DNA of 41,023 bases, taken from Akkermansiaceae bacterium. GTDB lineage: Bacteria; Verrucomicrobiota; Verrucomicrobiia; Verrucomicrobiales; Akkermansiaceae. Numbering within the stretch: the stretch's first letter is position 1; each line of letters begins with the position of its first letter. Below, in pieces: positions 8,697-19,646 of this stretch. The DNA lies in contig SUVN01000003.1 of the NCBI GenBank assembly GCA_015061985.1, positions 1-41,023 of the forward strand. Reading direction: 5' to 3'. The position numbers and the translations under genes are program-made. The notes beneath the pieces are model-generated. The model had not been told where the DNA came from. It worked only from the letters and a program-made list of their open reading frames with translations, and did not search any database.

Positions 8697-9803
8697 TTAT
8701 TCGGTCGGTAGTCCGCAGGCACGGAGGATTTTATTTTTGAGCTCCGTGTTTTCCTGAATCCCGCCGAAAGCAGCCGCTCCGGCACCGGCCGCATATACCG
8801 GAACAGCCACTCCGGAATGACGATGTGTGGCAAAACTTCCCGTCACTTCCTCTTTCTCCACAGAACCACCCAGAAGGGAAAGCCCGCTGGTCTGGTGGTC
8901 AGCCGTTATCACCAACAGAGTATCCGGATGGCTCTGCATCCACCGCAACACAACGCCCACAGCCCGGTCAAAATCCAGCGTCTCCAGCACCATCTCATGC
9001 AAATCACGAGCATGCGCCGCTGTGTCAATCTGTGAGCCTTCAATCATCAGGAAAAAGCCGTCAGGGTGCTTTTCCAACGTGGCCAGAGCCTCGCTCACCG
9101 ACCTCTCCAGGAAGTTGCCGCGGCGGGAAGCCGGGGGACAGTCTTTCTCCCCCTCAAGCCGCACGAGTGCCCCCTTGTCCCGCAGCGCTGCAATCTGTTT
9201 CGGCGAAACCAGAGCCGTACCTCCACCGATGATGACGCGGCAGCCGCTATTCACCAAATCCGCCGCAATATCCGCCACCTTGTAGCGATCCGTACTGTGT
9301 GCATAAAATGATGCCGGCGTAGCATCCGTCACGGCCTTGGTCACGACAAATCCGGTCTGTTTACCTGCTTTCTCCAGACAACGCATGACAGAAGTACACT
9401 CCTTTCCGTCCGGGCTAACCCCCAGCCATCCGTTATTCGTTTTTGTACCGCAGGCGATAGCCGTACCACCCGCAGCGGAATCCGTAATGACAGAAGAGGC
9501 AGAGCGTGTACGGGAAAAACCGATTACAGGAAGCCTTTCCAGATTCAGCTTGCCGTGATTGCACATCCAGGCGCACCAAACATGCTCGCTCCCCATTCCA
9601 TCACCAATCATCAGAATGACATTGCGCGCCTTGTCCCGAGTAACAGGCAGAACGCTCTGCACAACCTCGTGCACAGGCATGTTGTTCACCACCTGTGGTG
9701 CTTGCTGGATTGAAACACTCGGCTGCGATTTCCCATCAACCGCGACACTCCCCACCAGCAAAAGCAACAACATCCCCCATTGTGTTACTAAATAGTTTTT
9801 CAT
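8697..9803 (-). CDS. Secreted alkaline phosphatase (PhoA family)
   Basis: Hydrolyses phosphate monoesters outside the cytoplasm. An N-terminal signal peptide (about 22 residues) precedes the catalytic domain. Visible active-site elements are MIGDGMG (Asp68, metal), ITDSAAGGTAIACGTKT with the nucleophile Ser109, EGSQIDTAAHA (Glu255, Asp260, His264), ADHQTSG (Asp302, His303) and HRHSG (His329). At 368 residues it is shorter than the E. coli enzyme but has the full metal-ligand set. Flanked by a terminator on each side, it is monocistronic. In a mucus-dwelling bacterium it may release phosphate from host or microbial molecules; that is inference. Confidence 0.95.
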   Translation of the reverse strand: MKNYLVTQWGMLLLLLVGSVAVDGKSQPSVSIQQAPQVVNNMPVHEVVQSVLPVTRDKARNVILMIGDGMGSEHVWCAWMCNHGKLNLERLPVIGFSRTRSASSVITDSAAGGTAIACGTKTNNGWLGVSPDGKECTSVMRCLEKAGKQTGFVVTKAVTDATPASFYAHSTDRYKVADIAADLVNSGCRVIIGGGTALVSPKQIAALRDKGALVRLEGEKDCPPASRRGNFLERSVSEALATLEKHPDGFFLMIEGSQIDTAAHARDLHEMVLETLDFDRAVGVVLRWMQSHPDTLLVITADHQTSGLSLLGGSVEKEEVTGSFATHRHSGVAVPVYAAGAGAAAFGGIQENTELKNKILRACGLPTE

Positions 9804-9820
9804 GGCAATGATTACATATC

Positions 9821-9853
9821 GAAAAAACCCGGCATGAATTATTTCATGCCGGG
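9821..9853 (-). terminator. Terminator of the rpoBC operon
   Basis: CCCGGCATGAA (9828-9838) pairs with TTCATGCCGGG (9843-9853). On the minus strand it is followed by six T residues (9827-9822). It lies 26 bp after the rpoC stop. Confidence 0.9.
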
Positions 9854-9878
9854 CTGAAATTGTTAATCCGTGACGATA

Positions 9879-12800
9879 TCAATCATCGGAACCCACGGAG
9901 ATGGCATCATCGGGCATGGGCAGGTCTTCCTCGTCATCCATGTAAGTGGAGCGGGGAATGGGCGTTGCGCCCGGGGCTGCCTCGACCACGATGTTGCGGT
10001 ACTTGTTGAAGCCGGTACCTGCGGGGATGAGGTGACCCAGAATGACGTTCTCCTTGAAGCCTTCCAGCAAGTCGACCTTGCCGAGGGTGGAGGCCTCCGT
10101 CAGCACGCGCGTGGTATCCTGGAAGGATGCGGCAGAGATGAAGGAATCCGTCTTGAGGGAGGCCTTGGTGATGCCGAGCAGGATGGGCTCGTAATCAGCG
10201 GGACGACCGTTCATGGCCATCGTCTCCTTGTTGATGCGGCTGAGGGTGGTGCGATCCACCTCATCACCCCAGAGGAGACCGGTGTCACCCGGATCCTTGA
10301 TACGCACCTTGCGGAGCATCTGGGAAACGATGATTTCCACATGCTTGTCATTGATTTCCACACCCTGGACGCGGTATACCTGCTGCACCTTGTTCACCAG
10401 GTGCTCCTGCAGGGCTTCCTTGCCGCAGATGCGCAGAATCTCATCCGAAGCCTCCGAACCGTCGGACAGCGGCTCACCGGCGCGCACGAAGTCACCATCA
10501 TGCACGATGATGTGGCGATCCATGGGCACGAGGTGCTTGCAGGAGATGGTGCCCTCATTCTCATCGCGCTCCTCCAGCTTGGCAGAGCGGCGGCGGCGCT
10601 TGGTGGCAGCCTCGCGAGCCTCTGCATCGCGATAGATAGTCACCACCTTCTTGCCGCGAATCATGGCATCATCGATGGCCACGATACCGTCCATCTCTGC
10701 CAGCGTGCAGGTATCCTTCGGGCGGCGGGCTTCGAAGAGCTCAGCCACACGGGGAAGACCACCGGTAATATCGTTCGTCTTCTGCACCTTGCGGGGAGTC
10801 TTGGCCAGCTGCGTACCGGCAGAAATCTTCTGCTTGTCATTCACCACGAGGTAGGCACCCGTGGGGATGGCGTACACGCGGGGCTTGTCCTTGGCAGAAC
10901 CGGGCTTGGCAGTGTGCACAATCACACGCGGAGCCAGATCCTGGCGGTGGTCAATGATGACGGTCGTACCCTTACCGGAATCGGAGTGTGCCGAATCCGT
11001 GCGGCAGGTAATACCTTCAATCATGTCCTGGAACTCCACAGTACCGCTCACTTCAGAGATGACCGGAATGGCGAAGGGATCCCATTCTGCGATGGTCTGA
11101 CCGGGCTCCACATTGTCACCGTCCTTCACACGGAGCACAGCACCCAGCGTCAGCGAGTAGGATTCGATTTCCTTACCCTCGGCATCGTAGACCTTCACGC
11201 CGCCGTTCTTGCAGAGCACGACCATATTGCCGTTCTCGTCCTCCACGCAGCGGTCACGCAGGTTCTCGTCGTAAATGACGCGACCGACAGACTTGGCCAC
11301 ATACTCCGGACGGTTGGCAGCTGCCGTAGCCGTACCACCCACGTGGAAGGTACGCATGGTCAGCTGAGTACCGGGCTCACCGATGGACTGGGCAGCAATG
11401 ATACCCACGGCTTCACCCACCTTCACGCTCTTGCCGGTGGCCAGGTTGAGACCGTAGCACTTGGCGCAGCAGCCCTTGGACAGGTCACAGGTCAGCACGG
11501 AACGCACCTTCACCTTCTCGATACCCACGTTCTCAATCTTCTTGGCGGCCTCGTCGGTGATGATTTCGTTCTTCGCCACGATAAGCTGACGCGTGGTCGG
11601 GTCGTAGATGTCATCACAGGTGACACGACCGTAGATACGGGTGGACAGAGAGGCGATTTCGTCCTCACCATCATAGATGGCCGTCATCGTGATACCATTC
11701 TCCGTACCGCAATCGGTGTCGCGTACGATGACATCCTGAGCCACGTCGACGAGCTTACGGGTCATGTAACCGGAGTCAGCCGTCTTCAGAGCCGTATCGG
11801 CCAGACCCTTACGGGCACCGTGGGTGGAGATGAAGTACTCCAGCACAGAGAGACCCTCACGGAAGTTAGAGGTAATGGGGCGTTCGATAATCTCACCGGA
11901 GGGCTTGGCCATAAGACCGCGCATACCGGAGAGCTGCTTAATCTGAGCCTTGTTACCACGAGCACCGGAGTCCACCATCATGTAGAGCGGGCTGGCCACG
12001 GCGGAACCGCTGTTGTATTCCAGCTTGGTGTAGAGATCCTTCTGGATGGCATCGGTCGTAGAGGACCAGATGTTCACCACCTTTTCATAGCGTTCGCCGT
12101 TGGTGATGAGGCCTTCCTCGTACTGCTCGGTCACCTTGGCAACCTGCTCGTAAGCATCGGCAATCATCTCATCCTTGCCCTCGGGCACCACCATGTCCAC
12201 GATACCGATGGAGCAGCCGGAACGGGTTGCTTCCTTGTAACCCAGGGCCTTGAGGGCATCCAGAGTCTCCACGGTACGCTTCTGACCACAGGCCTGATAG
12301 CAGCGCCAGATGATTTCACCCAGCTGCTTCTTGCCGACGTTGCGGTTGATGTAGCCGATTTCATCCGGCCAGATTTCGTTGAAGCGGACACGGCCTGCGG
12401 TCGTGACGATGGTCTTGCGGCCGACGTTCTCACGGTTGAAGGAAAGCTTCTCGAAAGCCTCGCCCTCCTTGCCGTAATCGGGGTTCTTGAGACGAATCCA
12501 CTCGTGGTAGCCAATCTTGCGGGCAGCGATGGCGAACTCCACTTCAGAGATGGACTCGAAGAGGGGCAGCAGGTGCTGATTGTCCTGCTTCTCCTTCACT
12601 TCCTTGGCGCGGGTGTGCGTCAGGTAGTAGGAACCCAGAATGATATCCTGAGTCGGCGTGCAGATGGGCTTGCCGGAGGCGGGCGAGAAGATGTTGTTGG
12701 GAGCCAGCATCAGGAGGCGGGCCTCCAACTGAGCTTCCACGCTCAGCGGCACGTGCACGGCCATCTGGTCACCGTCGAAGTCAGCGTTGTACCCCGTACA

Positions 12801-14156
12801 CACCAGCGGGTGCAGACGAATGGCGCTGCCTTCAATCAGCACAGGCTCGAAAGCCTGAATGGAAAGACGGTGCAGCGTAGGAGCACGGTTCAGGAACACG
12901 GGGTGGCCCTTGGTCACCTCTTCCAGAATATCCCACACGATGGCTTCCTTGCGGTCAATCATCTTCTTGGCAGAGCGCACGGTGTGCACATAGCCCATCT
13001 CCTTGAGGCGATGAATGATGAAGGGTTCAAAGAGGTTGAGAGCCATCTTCTTGGGCAGACCGCACTGGTTCATCTTGAGGTGCGGACCAATCACAATCAC
13101 AGAACGGCCGGAGTAGTCCACACGCTTACCGAGCAGGTTCTGACGGAAGCGGCCGCTCTTGCCCTTGAGCATGTCGGAAAGAGACTTCAGCGGACGGTTA
13201 CCGGCACCGGTCACGTGGCGGCCGTGGCGGCCGTTGTCGAACAGGGCATCCACAGCCTCCTGAAGCATGCGCATCTCATTGCGCTTAATCACCTCCGGGG
13301 TCTGGAGAGCGGCCAGCTCGCGCAGACGGTTATTACGGTTGATGACGCGACGATACAGGTCGTTCAGGTCACTGGTGGCGAAGCGACCGCCGGGCAGCGG
13401 AACGAGGGGACGCAGATCCGGGGGAATCACCGGCAGCACGGTGAGCACCATCCACTCCGGATGGCAGCCGCTGCTGCGGAAACCCTGGGCAAGCTGCAGG
13501 CGCTTGGCCAGCTTGCGCTTGTTCTGCTTGGAGTTGGTCTTCTCCATCTCCTGGCGCAGCTCATCAATGAGGGCATCCAGGTCAATGGTCTTGAGCAGGG
13601 TCTGAATGGCGACAGCACCCATGGCGGCCTCCGGTGCATCATCACCGTAGTCCTCCACCAGCTCGTCATACTCCTCTTCCGTGAGAATCATGCCGCGCTC
13701 AATACCGTTCACGCCGCGGGGGTCAGTCACGATGTAGTCCTCGTAGTAAATGACGCGCTCCAGATCGCGGGCGGTCAGGTCGAGCATGAGGCCGATGCGG
13801 CTGGGCATGCACTTGTAGAACCAGATGTGAGTCACCGGCACGGCCAGATTGATGTGGCCCATGCGCTCGCGGCGCACGCGGGAGGTGGTCACCTCCACAC
13901 CGCAACGGTCACAGATCATGCCCTTGTTCTTGGCGCGCTTGTAGCGACCGCAGGAGCACTCCATGTCACGGGTAGGCCCGAAAATACGCTCGCAGAACAG
14001 ACCGCCCTTCTCCGGCTTGAACGTGCGGTAGTTAATCGTCTCAGGGTTCTTGACCTCGCCGCTGGACCAGTTGAGGATATCCTCCGGGCTGGCCACGGTG
14101 ATGCAAACCTGGTCGAAGTTCTTGGCCTTCTCGTTGTTAAGGTCGTTAAAAGACAT
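9879..14156 (-). CDS. rpoC: RNA polymerase beta' subunit
   Basis: Largest RNA polymerase subunit, 1425 residues. It carries the N-terminal zinc ribbon (Cys67, Cys69, Cys82, Cys85 in [20 protein letters not shown]), the catalytic [12 protein letters not shown] near residue 457 whose three Asp hold the active-site magnesium, and the second zinc site [11 protein letters not shown] near residue 890. The C-terminus ends in an acidic tail ([11 protein letters not shown]). It lies 78 bp after rpoB; the spacer contains a CCCGGG-9-CCCGGG hairpin. It is the last gene of the cluster, ending before the terminator at 9821-9853. No Shine-Dalgarno sequence precedes the ATG. Confidence 0.99.
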   Translation of the reverse strand: MSFNDLNNEKAKNFDQVCITVASPEDILNWSSGEVKNPETINYRTFKPEKGGLFCERIFGPTRDMECSCGRYKRAKNKGMICDRCGVEVTTSRVRRERMGHINLAVPVTHIWFYKCMPSRIGLMLDLTARDLERVIYYEDYIVTDPRGVNGIERGMILTEEEYDELVEDYGDDAPEAAMGAVAIQTLLKTIDLDALIDELRQEMEKTNSKQNKRKLAKRLQLAQGFRSSGCHPEWMVLTVLPVIPPDLRPLVPLPGGRFATSDLNDLYRRVINRNNRLRELAALQTPEVIKRNEMRMLQEAVDALFDNGRHGRHVTGAGNRPLKSLSDMLKGKSGRFRQNLLGKRVDYSGRSVIVIGPHLKMNQCGLPKKMALNLFEPFIIHRLKEMGYVHTVRSAKKMIDRKEAIVWDILEEVTKGHPVFLNRAPTLHRLSIQAFEPVLIEGSAIRLHPLVCTGYNADFDGDQMAVHVPLSVEAQLEARLLMLAPNNIFSPASGKPICTPTQDIILGSYYLTHTRAKEVKEKQDNQHLLPLFESISEVEFAIAARKIGYHEWIRLKNPDYGKEGEAFEKLSFNRENVGRKTIVTTAGRVRFNEIWPDEIGYINRNVGKKQLGEIIWRCYQACGQKRTVETLDALKALGYKEATRSGCSIGIVDMVVPEGKDEMIADAYEQVAKVTEQYEEGLITNGERYEKVVNIWSSTTDAIQKDLYTKLEYNSGSAVASPLYMMVDSGARGNKAQIKQLSGMRGLMAKPSGEIIERPITSNFREGLSVLEYFISTHGARKGLADTALKTADSGYMTRKLVDVAQDVIVRDTDCGTENGITMTAIYDGEDEIASLSTRIYGRVTCDDIYDPTTRQLIVAKNEIITDEAAKKIENVGIEKVKVRSVLTCDLSKGCCAKCYGLNLATGKSVKVGEAVGIIAAQSIGEPGTQLTMRTFHVGGTATAAANRPEYVAKSVGRVIYDENLRDRCVEDENGNMVVLCKNGGVKVYDAEGKEIESYSLTLGAVLRVKDGDNVEPGQTIAEWDPFAIPVISEVSGTVEFQDMIEGITCRTDSAHSDSGKGTTVIIDHRQDLAPRVIVHTAKPGSAKDKPRVYAIPTGAYLVVNDKQKISAGTQLAKTPRKVQKTNDITGGLPRVAELFEARRPKDTCTLAEMDGIVAIDDAMIRGKKVVTIYRDAEAREAATKRRRRSAKLEERDENEGTISCKHLVPMDRHIIVHDGDFVRAGEPLSDGSEASDEILRICGKEALQEHLVNKVQQVYRVQGVEINDKHVEIIVSQMLRKVRIKDPGDTGLLWGDEVDRTTLSRINKETMAMNGRPADYEPILLGITKASLKTDSFISAASFQDTTRVLTEASTLGKVDLLEGFKENVILGHLIPAGTGFNKYRNIVVEAAPGATPIPRSTYMDDEEDLPMPDDAISVGSDD

Positions 14157-14234
14157 ATTATGTGGTGTTTTTAGATTGTTGGTGCCACCCGGGCTGTTGA
14201 GACCCGGGCAGCGGTTACAGGTTTACATCTTGTA

Positions 14235-17200
14235 TCAGGCGTCGTCGTCCTCGTCATCCTCGGATTCTTCCTCCTCATACACCTCGACATCATCATCCTC
14301 ATCGCCGAATACATCAAAATCGGCGTCGTCGGACAAATCATCGTCCAGGTCATCGTCATCCCCTGCAAGCAGGGCGAAGAGATCATCCGTTGTCTGCGGA
14401 GCATTCTCGCGGTCGCGCTTCTCCGTCGGCTGTACATTGAGGCAGAGTGCCTGCATTTCCTTAATAAGCACGTTGAAGGACTCAGGTGTGCCGGCTTCCA
14501 GAGAGTTATCGCCCTTGACGATGTTCTCGTAGATGCGGGTACGGCCCTGAACGTCGTCAGACTTGACGGTGAGGAGCTCCTGCAGCGTGTAGGCTGCACC
14601 GTAAGCCTCCATGGCCCACACTTCCATTTCGCCGAAGCGCTGACCACCGTGCTGAGCCTTACCGCCGAGGGGCTGCTGGGTCACCAGCGAGTATGTACCC
14701 ACGGCACGGGCGTGCACCTTGTCGGCCACCAGGTGGTTGAGCTTGAGCATGTAGGTGTAACCCACCACCACCGGGTAGTGGAAGTACTCACCCGTCAGAC
14801 CGTCGATGAGGCGGCTCTTACCGGCCACGCTGCCGTCCTTGCCATCGCCCACCCAGGAGAACCCGGGCATCTTCTTGGCCTGGCTCATGTAGTCCCAAAT
14901 CTGGGACTCCTCAATACCGTCGAACACGGGAGTAGCCACCTTGAAGCCCAGAGCCTTCGCGGCAACACCGAGGTGAGCCTCCAGCACCTGACCCACGTTC
15001 ATTCGGGAAGGCACACCCAGGGGGTTGAGGATGATGTCCACGGGGGTACCATCTTCCAGGTAGGGCATATCTTCCACGGGCAGTACTCGGGAGCAGACAC
15101 CCTTGTTACCGTGACGACCGGCCATCTTGTCACCCACACCCAGCTTGCGCTTGGTGGCGATGTAGACCTTCACCTCGGTCACGACACCGGGATCCATCTC
15201 CGCACCGGCTTCAATCTGGTCGAGCTTGAGGTCGCGCTCGTCGTCCAGCTCAGCGAAGCGGGGTTCATAGCTGTTGATGATTTCGAAAATCTGGTTACGC
15301 ACCGGGCTTTCGTTCATCTCAATCTGGTCATGATAGACGGCCAGCTTGCGCAGCAGGGTCTTGGTAATCTTGCGGTTGGCGGGGATAATCACCTCGTTCG
15401 TACCGGCGCGGGTCACCTCCAGCGGAATCTTCTCGCCAAGCAGGCGGTCAGAGAGCTTGCTGGTCAGCTGCTCGATAAGAGCATCGCGGTCGCGCTCGTA
15501 CTCGGCATCCACCTTCTTGCGCTGCTTCTGGCTTTCCTTCTCCAGGTCAACGGCGGGAGAACCGGGAGCGGCAGAGCGCACCACGCGAACATCCATCACC
15601 ACACCCGTCGTGCCCGGGGGCACACGCAGAGAAGTATCCTTCACATCAGCAGCCTTCTCACCGAAGATGGCGCGCAGCAGGCGTTCCTCAGGAGCCAGGT
15701 CGGTCTCGCTCTTGGGCGTAATCTTACCCACCAGGATATCGCCGGGCTTCACCTCAGCACCGATGCGAACCACACCGTCGCTGCCCAGGTTCTTGAGGGC
15801 ATCATCGCCCACGTTGGGGATATCGCGGGTGATTTCTTCCGGGCCGAGCTTGGTGTCGCGGGCCTTCTCCTCGAATTCCTCGATGTGGATGGAGGTGTAG
15901 GCATCTTCCTGCACCAGACGCTCGGAGATGATGATGGCGTCTTCGAAGTTGTAACCGTACCAGGACATGTAAGCCACCAGCACGTTGCGACCCAGAGCCA
16001 GCTCACCGCCATCGGTACAGGGGCCGTCAGCCAGCACATCGCCGGGCTTCACCACGTCGCCGCGGGAAACGATGGGCTTCTGGTTGATGCAGGTGGAGGC
16101 GTTGGAGCGCATGAACTTGCGCAGCTGGTACACGTAGATTCCCTTCTCAGGGTCAGTCTTGACGCGCTCGGGCTCGCTCAGCCATGTATTGGGAGAGACG
16201 GGCAGCTCACCATCGGGGGTGGTCACGATGTACTCAGCCGTGGCAGAAGCCACGATACCACCGGCGAGGGCGCACACCACGGAGCAACTGTCACGGGCGC
16301 ACTTGGCCTCAATACCGGTACCCACCAACGGAGCCTGATTCACCATCAACGGCACACCCTGGCGCTGCATGTTGGCACCCATGAGGGCGCGGTTGGCGTC
16401 GTCGTGTTCCAGGAAGGGAATGAGACCGGCGGCAATAGAGATAATCTGCTTGGGAGACACGTCCATGTACTCCACGCGGCGGGGATCCACCTCGATGAAC
16501 TCGCCGTGCTGGCGAGCCGTCACGCGGGAGCGGGTGAAGTGGCCGGTGCCGTTGTCGTTGTCCAACGGGTTGTTGGCCTGGGCGATGAGGTGGTACTCCT
16601 CCTTATCGGCGGTCAGATACACCACCTCGTTGGTCACCACTACCTCCACATCCACTACTTCGCCCTTGGCGTTCTTCTTCTCAATCTGCTTCACGCGACG
16701 GAACGGTGTCTCGATGAAGCCGTACTCGTCGATGCGGGCATAGGTGCAGAGGGAGTTAATCAGACCGATATTGGGACCTTCGGGGGTCTCAATGGGGCAG
16801 ATACGACCATAGTGGGACGGATGCACGTCTCGCACCTCGAAACCTGCGCGGTCGCGGTTCAGACCGCCCGGGCCGAGTGCGGAGAGACGGCGCTTGTGCG
16901 TCAGCTCTGCCAGCGGGTTAATCTGGTCCATGAACTGGGAGAGCTGGCTGCGACCGAAGAAATCGCGCACCACGGCGCTGAGTGCCTTCGGGTTGATGAG
17001 CTTGCTGGGCGTGATATCCGTGCGGGTGGTATCACAGAGCGTCATGCGCTCCTTGACCAGACGCTCCGTACGGGCCAGACCCACGCGGCACTGGTTGGAA
17101 ATGAGTTCGCCAACGGCGCGCACACGGCGGTTGCCCAGGTGGTCGATATCGTCCACCTGACCGTCACCGTTCTTCAGGCGAAGCAGGTACTTGAGGGAAG

Positions 17201-18305
17201 CCAGGAAGTCAATCGGCTGGATGAGGCGGCAATCCTCCGGTACATCCAGACCGAGCTTCTGGTTAATCTTGTAACGACCCACGCGGGTGAGGTCATAGCG
17301 CTTCTCGTCCTTGAAGAGGCGATCCAGAGCCGTGGCAGCCTGCTGCACGGAGGAGGGATCACCGGGACGGAACTTGCGGAAGATTTCCTTGAGCGCAGAT
17401 TCGCGGTCATGAGCCAGATCCTTCTTGAGGGTCTTCACCAGCGTTTCCTCTTCGCGCTGGTCAATGACCTCAATCTCCTCAATGCCCAGCTCCTGCATCT
17501 TGCGGATGGTGGAGAGGCTCAGGGACTCGTAGGCCTTGGCAATGATGGTGGCTTTGCGGCCGCTCTGCTCATCACCGAACTTCACATCCTCGAAGGGGAT
17601 GAGGTACTCCAGCTCCTCACCGGCCACTTCGGACAGACGAAGCTTCTGGATGGTGTAAAACTGCTCCACGATATCGCGGTCGCTCTCGTAGCCGAGGTAG
17701 CGCAGGAACGTGGTGGCCAAGAACTTGCGACGGCGGCGGCGGCGATCCAGGAACACGTACATGAGGTCGCTCGTGTCGAACTGCACCTCCAGCCAGGAGC
17801 CGCGGTCAGGAATAATGCGGAAAGAGAAGATGTCCTTGCCGTTCGTATGCTGCGTCTTCTCGAAGCACAGACCGGGGGAACGATGCAGCTGCGCCACAAT
17901 CACGCGCTCTGCACCGTTGATGACGAAAGTACCGCGATCGGTAATCATCGGGATTTCACCCATGTACACGTTCTCATCGGCCGTGTAGTCGCCACACTTC
18001 AGACGGAACTTCACATACAGCGAGGCGCTGTATGTCTCACCGGCGCGAATGGCCGCAAAATCACTTGTCTTCGGCGGCGTAATCTCGTACGAGTCGTACT
18101 CAAGCCGAATCTGGCCGTCGTAACTCTCTATCGGGAAATGTTCGGAAAGAACAGCCTGAAGACCCATTTTGAGCCGTTTTCCCGGCTCGGTGAAACGCTG
18201 AAGGAATTCCTCGTAGGACTTAGTTTGAATCTCAATCAAGTTGGGCGGGTCAATGACCTCCTTGATTTTACCGAAACTGATTCGCTCTTGCTTGGGCTTG
18301 GACAT
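14235..18305 (-). CDS. rpoB: RNA polymerase beta subunit with long acidic tail
   Basis: Catalytic RNA polymerase subunit, about 1356 residues from the chosen ATG, which gives the family-typical start MSKPKQERISFGKIKEVID. A GTG at 18341 would add 12 residues without family support. Recognisable regions include the rifampicin pocket (FFGRSQLSQFMDQ and RRLSALGPGGL), the conserved GDKMAGRHGNKG, and the C-terminal GGQRFGEMEVWA. After the normal C-terminus a further stretch of about 50 residues is almost entirely Asp/Glu (for example DDDDLDDDLSDDADFD). A long hairpin separates it from rplL. Confidence 0.99.
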   Translation of the reverse strand: MSKPKQERISFGKIKEVIDPPNLIEIQTKSYEEFLQRFTEPGKRLKMGLQAVLSEHFPIESYDGQIRLEYDSYEITPPKTSDFAAIRAGETYSASLYVKFRLKCGDYTADENVYMGEIPMITDRGTFVINGAERVIVAQLHRSPGLCFEKTQHTNGKDIFSFRIIPDRGSWLEVQFDTSDLMYVFLDRRRRRRKFLATTFLRYLGYESDRDIVEQFYTIQKLRLSEVAGEELEYLIPFEDVKFGDEQSGRKATIIAKAYESLSLSTIRKMQELGIEEIEVIDQREEETLVKTLKKDLAHDRESALKEIFRKFRPGDPSSVQQAATALDRLFKDEKRYDLTRVGRYKINQKLGLDVPEDCRLIQPIDFLASLKYLLRLKNGDGQVDDIDHLGNRRVRAVGELISNQCRVGLARTERLVKERMTLCDTTRTDITPSKLINPKALSAVVRDFFGRSQLSQFMDQINPLAELTHKRRLSALGPGGLNRDRAGFEVRDVHPSHYGRICPIETPEGPNIGLINSLCTYARIDEYGFIETPFRRVKQIEKKNAKGEVVDVEVVVTNEVVYLTADKEEYHLIAQANNPLDNDNGTGHFTRSRVTARQHGEFIEVDPRRVEYMDVSPKQIISIAAGLIPFLEHDDANRALMGANMQRQGVPLMVNQAPLVGTGIEAKCARDSCSVVCALAGGIVASATAEYIVTTPDGELPVSPNTWLSEPERVKTDPEKGIYVYQLRKFMRSNASTCINQKPIVSRGDVVKPGDVLADGPCTDGGELALGRNVLVAYMSWYGYNFEDAIIISERLVQEDAYTSIHIEEFEEKARDTKLGPEEITRDIPNVGDDALKNLGSDGVVRIGAEVKPGDILVGKITPKSETDLAPEERLLRAIFGEKAADVKDTSLRVPPGTTGVVMDVRVVRSAAPGSPAVDLEKESQKQRKKVDAEYERDRDALIEQLTSKLSDRLLGEKIPLEVTRAGTNEVIIPANRKITKTLLRKLAVYHDQIEMNESPVRNQIFEIINSYEPRFAELDDERDLKLDQIEAGAEMDPGVVTEVKVYIATKRKLGVGDKMAGRHGNKGVCSRVLPVEDMPYLEDGTPVDIILNPLGVPSRMNVGQVLEAHLGVAAKALGFKVATPVFDGIEESQIWDYMSQAKKMPGFSWVGDGKDGSVAGKSRLIDGLTGEYFHYPVVVGYTYMLKLNHLVADKVHARAVGTYSLVTQQPLGGKAQHGGQRFGEMEVWAMEAYGAAYTLQELLTVKSDDVQGRTRIYENIVKGDNSLEAGTPESFNVLIKEMQALCLNVQPTEKRDRENAPQTTDDLFALLAGDDDDLDDDLSDDADFDVFGDEDDDVEVYEEEESEDDEDDDA

Positions 18306-18370
18306 GGAGTTGTCGGAGATGAGGTTGTGCACCTGGGCCACAGATGCGGGGTCGGCTTACGTTTGGTAAA

Positions 18371-18424
18371 ACCGACCCGGAGCTTCCCGTGCCTTCCGGG
18401 CCTTTCCGAAAGCCCCGGGTCGGT
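18371..18424 (-). promoter_or_regulatory. Attenuator-like hairpin between rplL and rpoB
   Basis: ACCGACCCGG (18371-18380) pairs perfectly with CCGGGTCGGT (18415-18424). The loop holds a second smaller stem. On the minus strand the structure ends in GGTTTTACC, a weak terminator shape. In E. coli the rplL-rpoB spacer holds a partial terminator that sets polymerase against ribosomal protein output; a similar role here is inference. The remaining spacer (18425-18552) is A/T-rich near 18453-18482 with nothing else recognised. Confidence 0.55.
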
Positions 18425-18552
18425 CTCACGCGCGCCTTGCGCGACGCGTACGTAAAAAAGTTAATAAAAGTTAAGTTTTAAATGAAGAGACGATAAGACG
18501 CGAAGGCAGGGAGGAAGAGAAATTCCACCCTGCGATCGCGTACAACGAAAGG

Positions 18553-18927
18553 TTACTTGATAGTGACCTTGGCGCCGGCCTTCTCGAGCTCGGCCTTGGC
18601 CTTCTCGGCGTCCTCCTTGGAAGCGCCTTCGAGGATGACGGCGGGAGCGCTTTCGACGAGCTTCTTAGCGTCAGCCAGGCCCAGACCGGACTTGACAACG
18701 CGGACAGCCTTAATGACGGCAATCTTGTTGCCACCGGCATCGGTCAGCTCAACGTCGAAGTCAGTCTTCTCCTCCACGGGCTCAGCAGCAGCGGCGGGGC
18801 CGGCAGCAGCGGCAACGGGAGCAGCGGCGGACACGCCCCACTTCTCTTCCAGCATCTTAACAAGCTCAGCAGCCTCCAGGATGGTCAGCGTACCGAGTTC
18901 CTCAGCGATCTTATTGATATCAGCCAT
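18553..18927 (-). CDS. rplL: Ribosomal protein bL12 (L7/L12)
   Basis: Stalk protein of the large ribosomal subunit that recruits translation GTPases. The true start is the ATG at 18927 ([20 protein letters not shown]), giving 124 residues; an open extension upstream to 18978 does not belong. It shows the N-terminal dimerisation helices, the Ala/Pro hinge ([20 protein letters not shown]) and the C-terminal domain with KIAVIKAVR and [12 protein letters not shown]. It lies 164 bp after rplJ and has its own candidate promoter at 19046-19074, consistent with the need for several copies per ribosome. Confidence 0.98.
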   Translation of the reverse strand: MADINKIAEELGTLTILEAAELVKMLEEKWGVSAAAPVAAAAGPAAAAEPVEEKTDFDVELTDAGGNKIAVIKAVRVVKSGLGLADAKKLVESAPAVILEGASKEDAEKAKAELEKAGAKVTIK

Positions 18928-19045
18928 TGTAGTATTTTCTGTTGTAATTGGTTCTTGTCGCGGATGGGGGCTCCCCATCCATTTCAGTTCTCACCGGCCG
19001 GAGAGCCGACAGAGAGCCTAATTTCTTTTTCAGGCGGCGGGGCAC

Positions 19046-19074
19046 TTGATAGCACACCGCCGCCATCTGTTCAA
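19046..19074 (-). promoter_or_regulatory. Candidate internal promoter for rplL
   Basis: On the minus strand TTGAAC (19074-19069) and TATCAA (19051-19046) are spaced 17 bp, in the 164-bp gap before rplL. The boxes are interleaved with a hairpin (GGCGGCGG 19033-19040 with CCGCCGCC 19057-19064) that may modulate it or act as an RNA element in read-through transcripts. Confidence 0.45.
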
Positions 19075-19091
19075 GTCTTTTTTTATTTTTT

Positions 19092-19622
19092 TTACTCTGC
19101 AGCCGGAGTTTCCTCGGTTGCACCACCATTTTCCTTGTCCACGTAGGCCTGGATGACGCGGGCCAGAGCGGCACCGGCACCATTGATGGTACCAAGCAGG
19201 GTGGCAAGGAGAACCTCGCGGCTGGGCAGATCGCCGAGAGCCTTGATTTTGTCGGGGGTGAGCTCAGCGCCGTCCAGGATACCGCCCTTCCAGGCAGCCT
19301 TCTTGGACTTCTTGGCAAAGCCGTTCACCACCTTGGCAGCGGCGCAGACGTCGCTATCGCCCATGATGTAGGCCGTCTGACCCTTCAGGCAGGCGGAGAT
19401 GTCGGGCAGACCGGCATCCTTGATGGCCTTGGTCATGAAGGTGTTCTTGGCCACCATGCAGGAGGCACCGGCAGCGGCCAGTTCGGCACGCAGCGTGGTG
19501 AACTCAGGCACGGTCACGCCGGTGTAGTCAATCACCAGCACGAACGGGGAAGCGTTAACCTTAGCCAGCAGGTTCTCAATGATGATGCCCTTATCGGCAT
19601 TCACTTTTTTCTCAGTGCTCAT
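19092..19622 (-). CDS. rplJ: Ribosomal protein uL10
   Basis: Base of the ribosomal stalk that anchors L12 dimers. The 176-residue protein shows the N-terminal domain (VLVIDYTGVTVPEFTTLRAE, then VAKNTFMTKAI) and a C-terminal helix for L12 binding, ending in a short acidic Glu/Ala tail. It starts only 24 bp after rplA, so no room exists for the long L10 autoregulatory leader known in E. coli; regulation must differ or act further upstream. Confidence 0.98.
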   Translation of the reverse strand: MSTEKKVNADKGIIIENLLAKVNASPFVLVIDYTGVTVPEFTTLRAELAAAGASCMVAKNTFMTKAIKDAGLPDISACLKGQTAYIMGDSDVCAAAKVVNGFAKKSKKAAWKGGILDGAELTPDKIKALGDLPSREVLLATLLGTINGAGAALARVIQAYVDKENGGATEETPAAE

Positions 19623-19646
19623 AATGATTCGTTGCGGTTCAGGTTA

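Noticed and set aside
9870..14174. A 1434-codon open frame on the plus strand opposite rpoC
   Set aside because: It is the antisense of a clearly coding gene. Its long openness follows from the GC-rich third positions and codon bias of rpoC, and its translation is His/Leu/Val-rich without family motifs.
14649..18455. A 1268-codon plus-strand open frame opposite rpoB
   Set aside because: Same cause: antisense shadow of rpoB with low-complexity composition.
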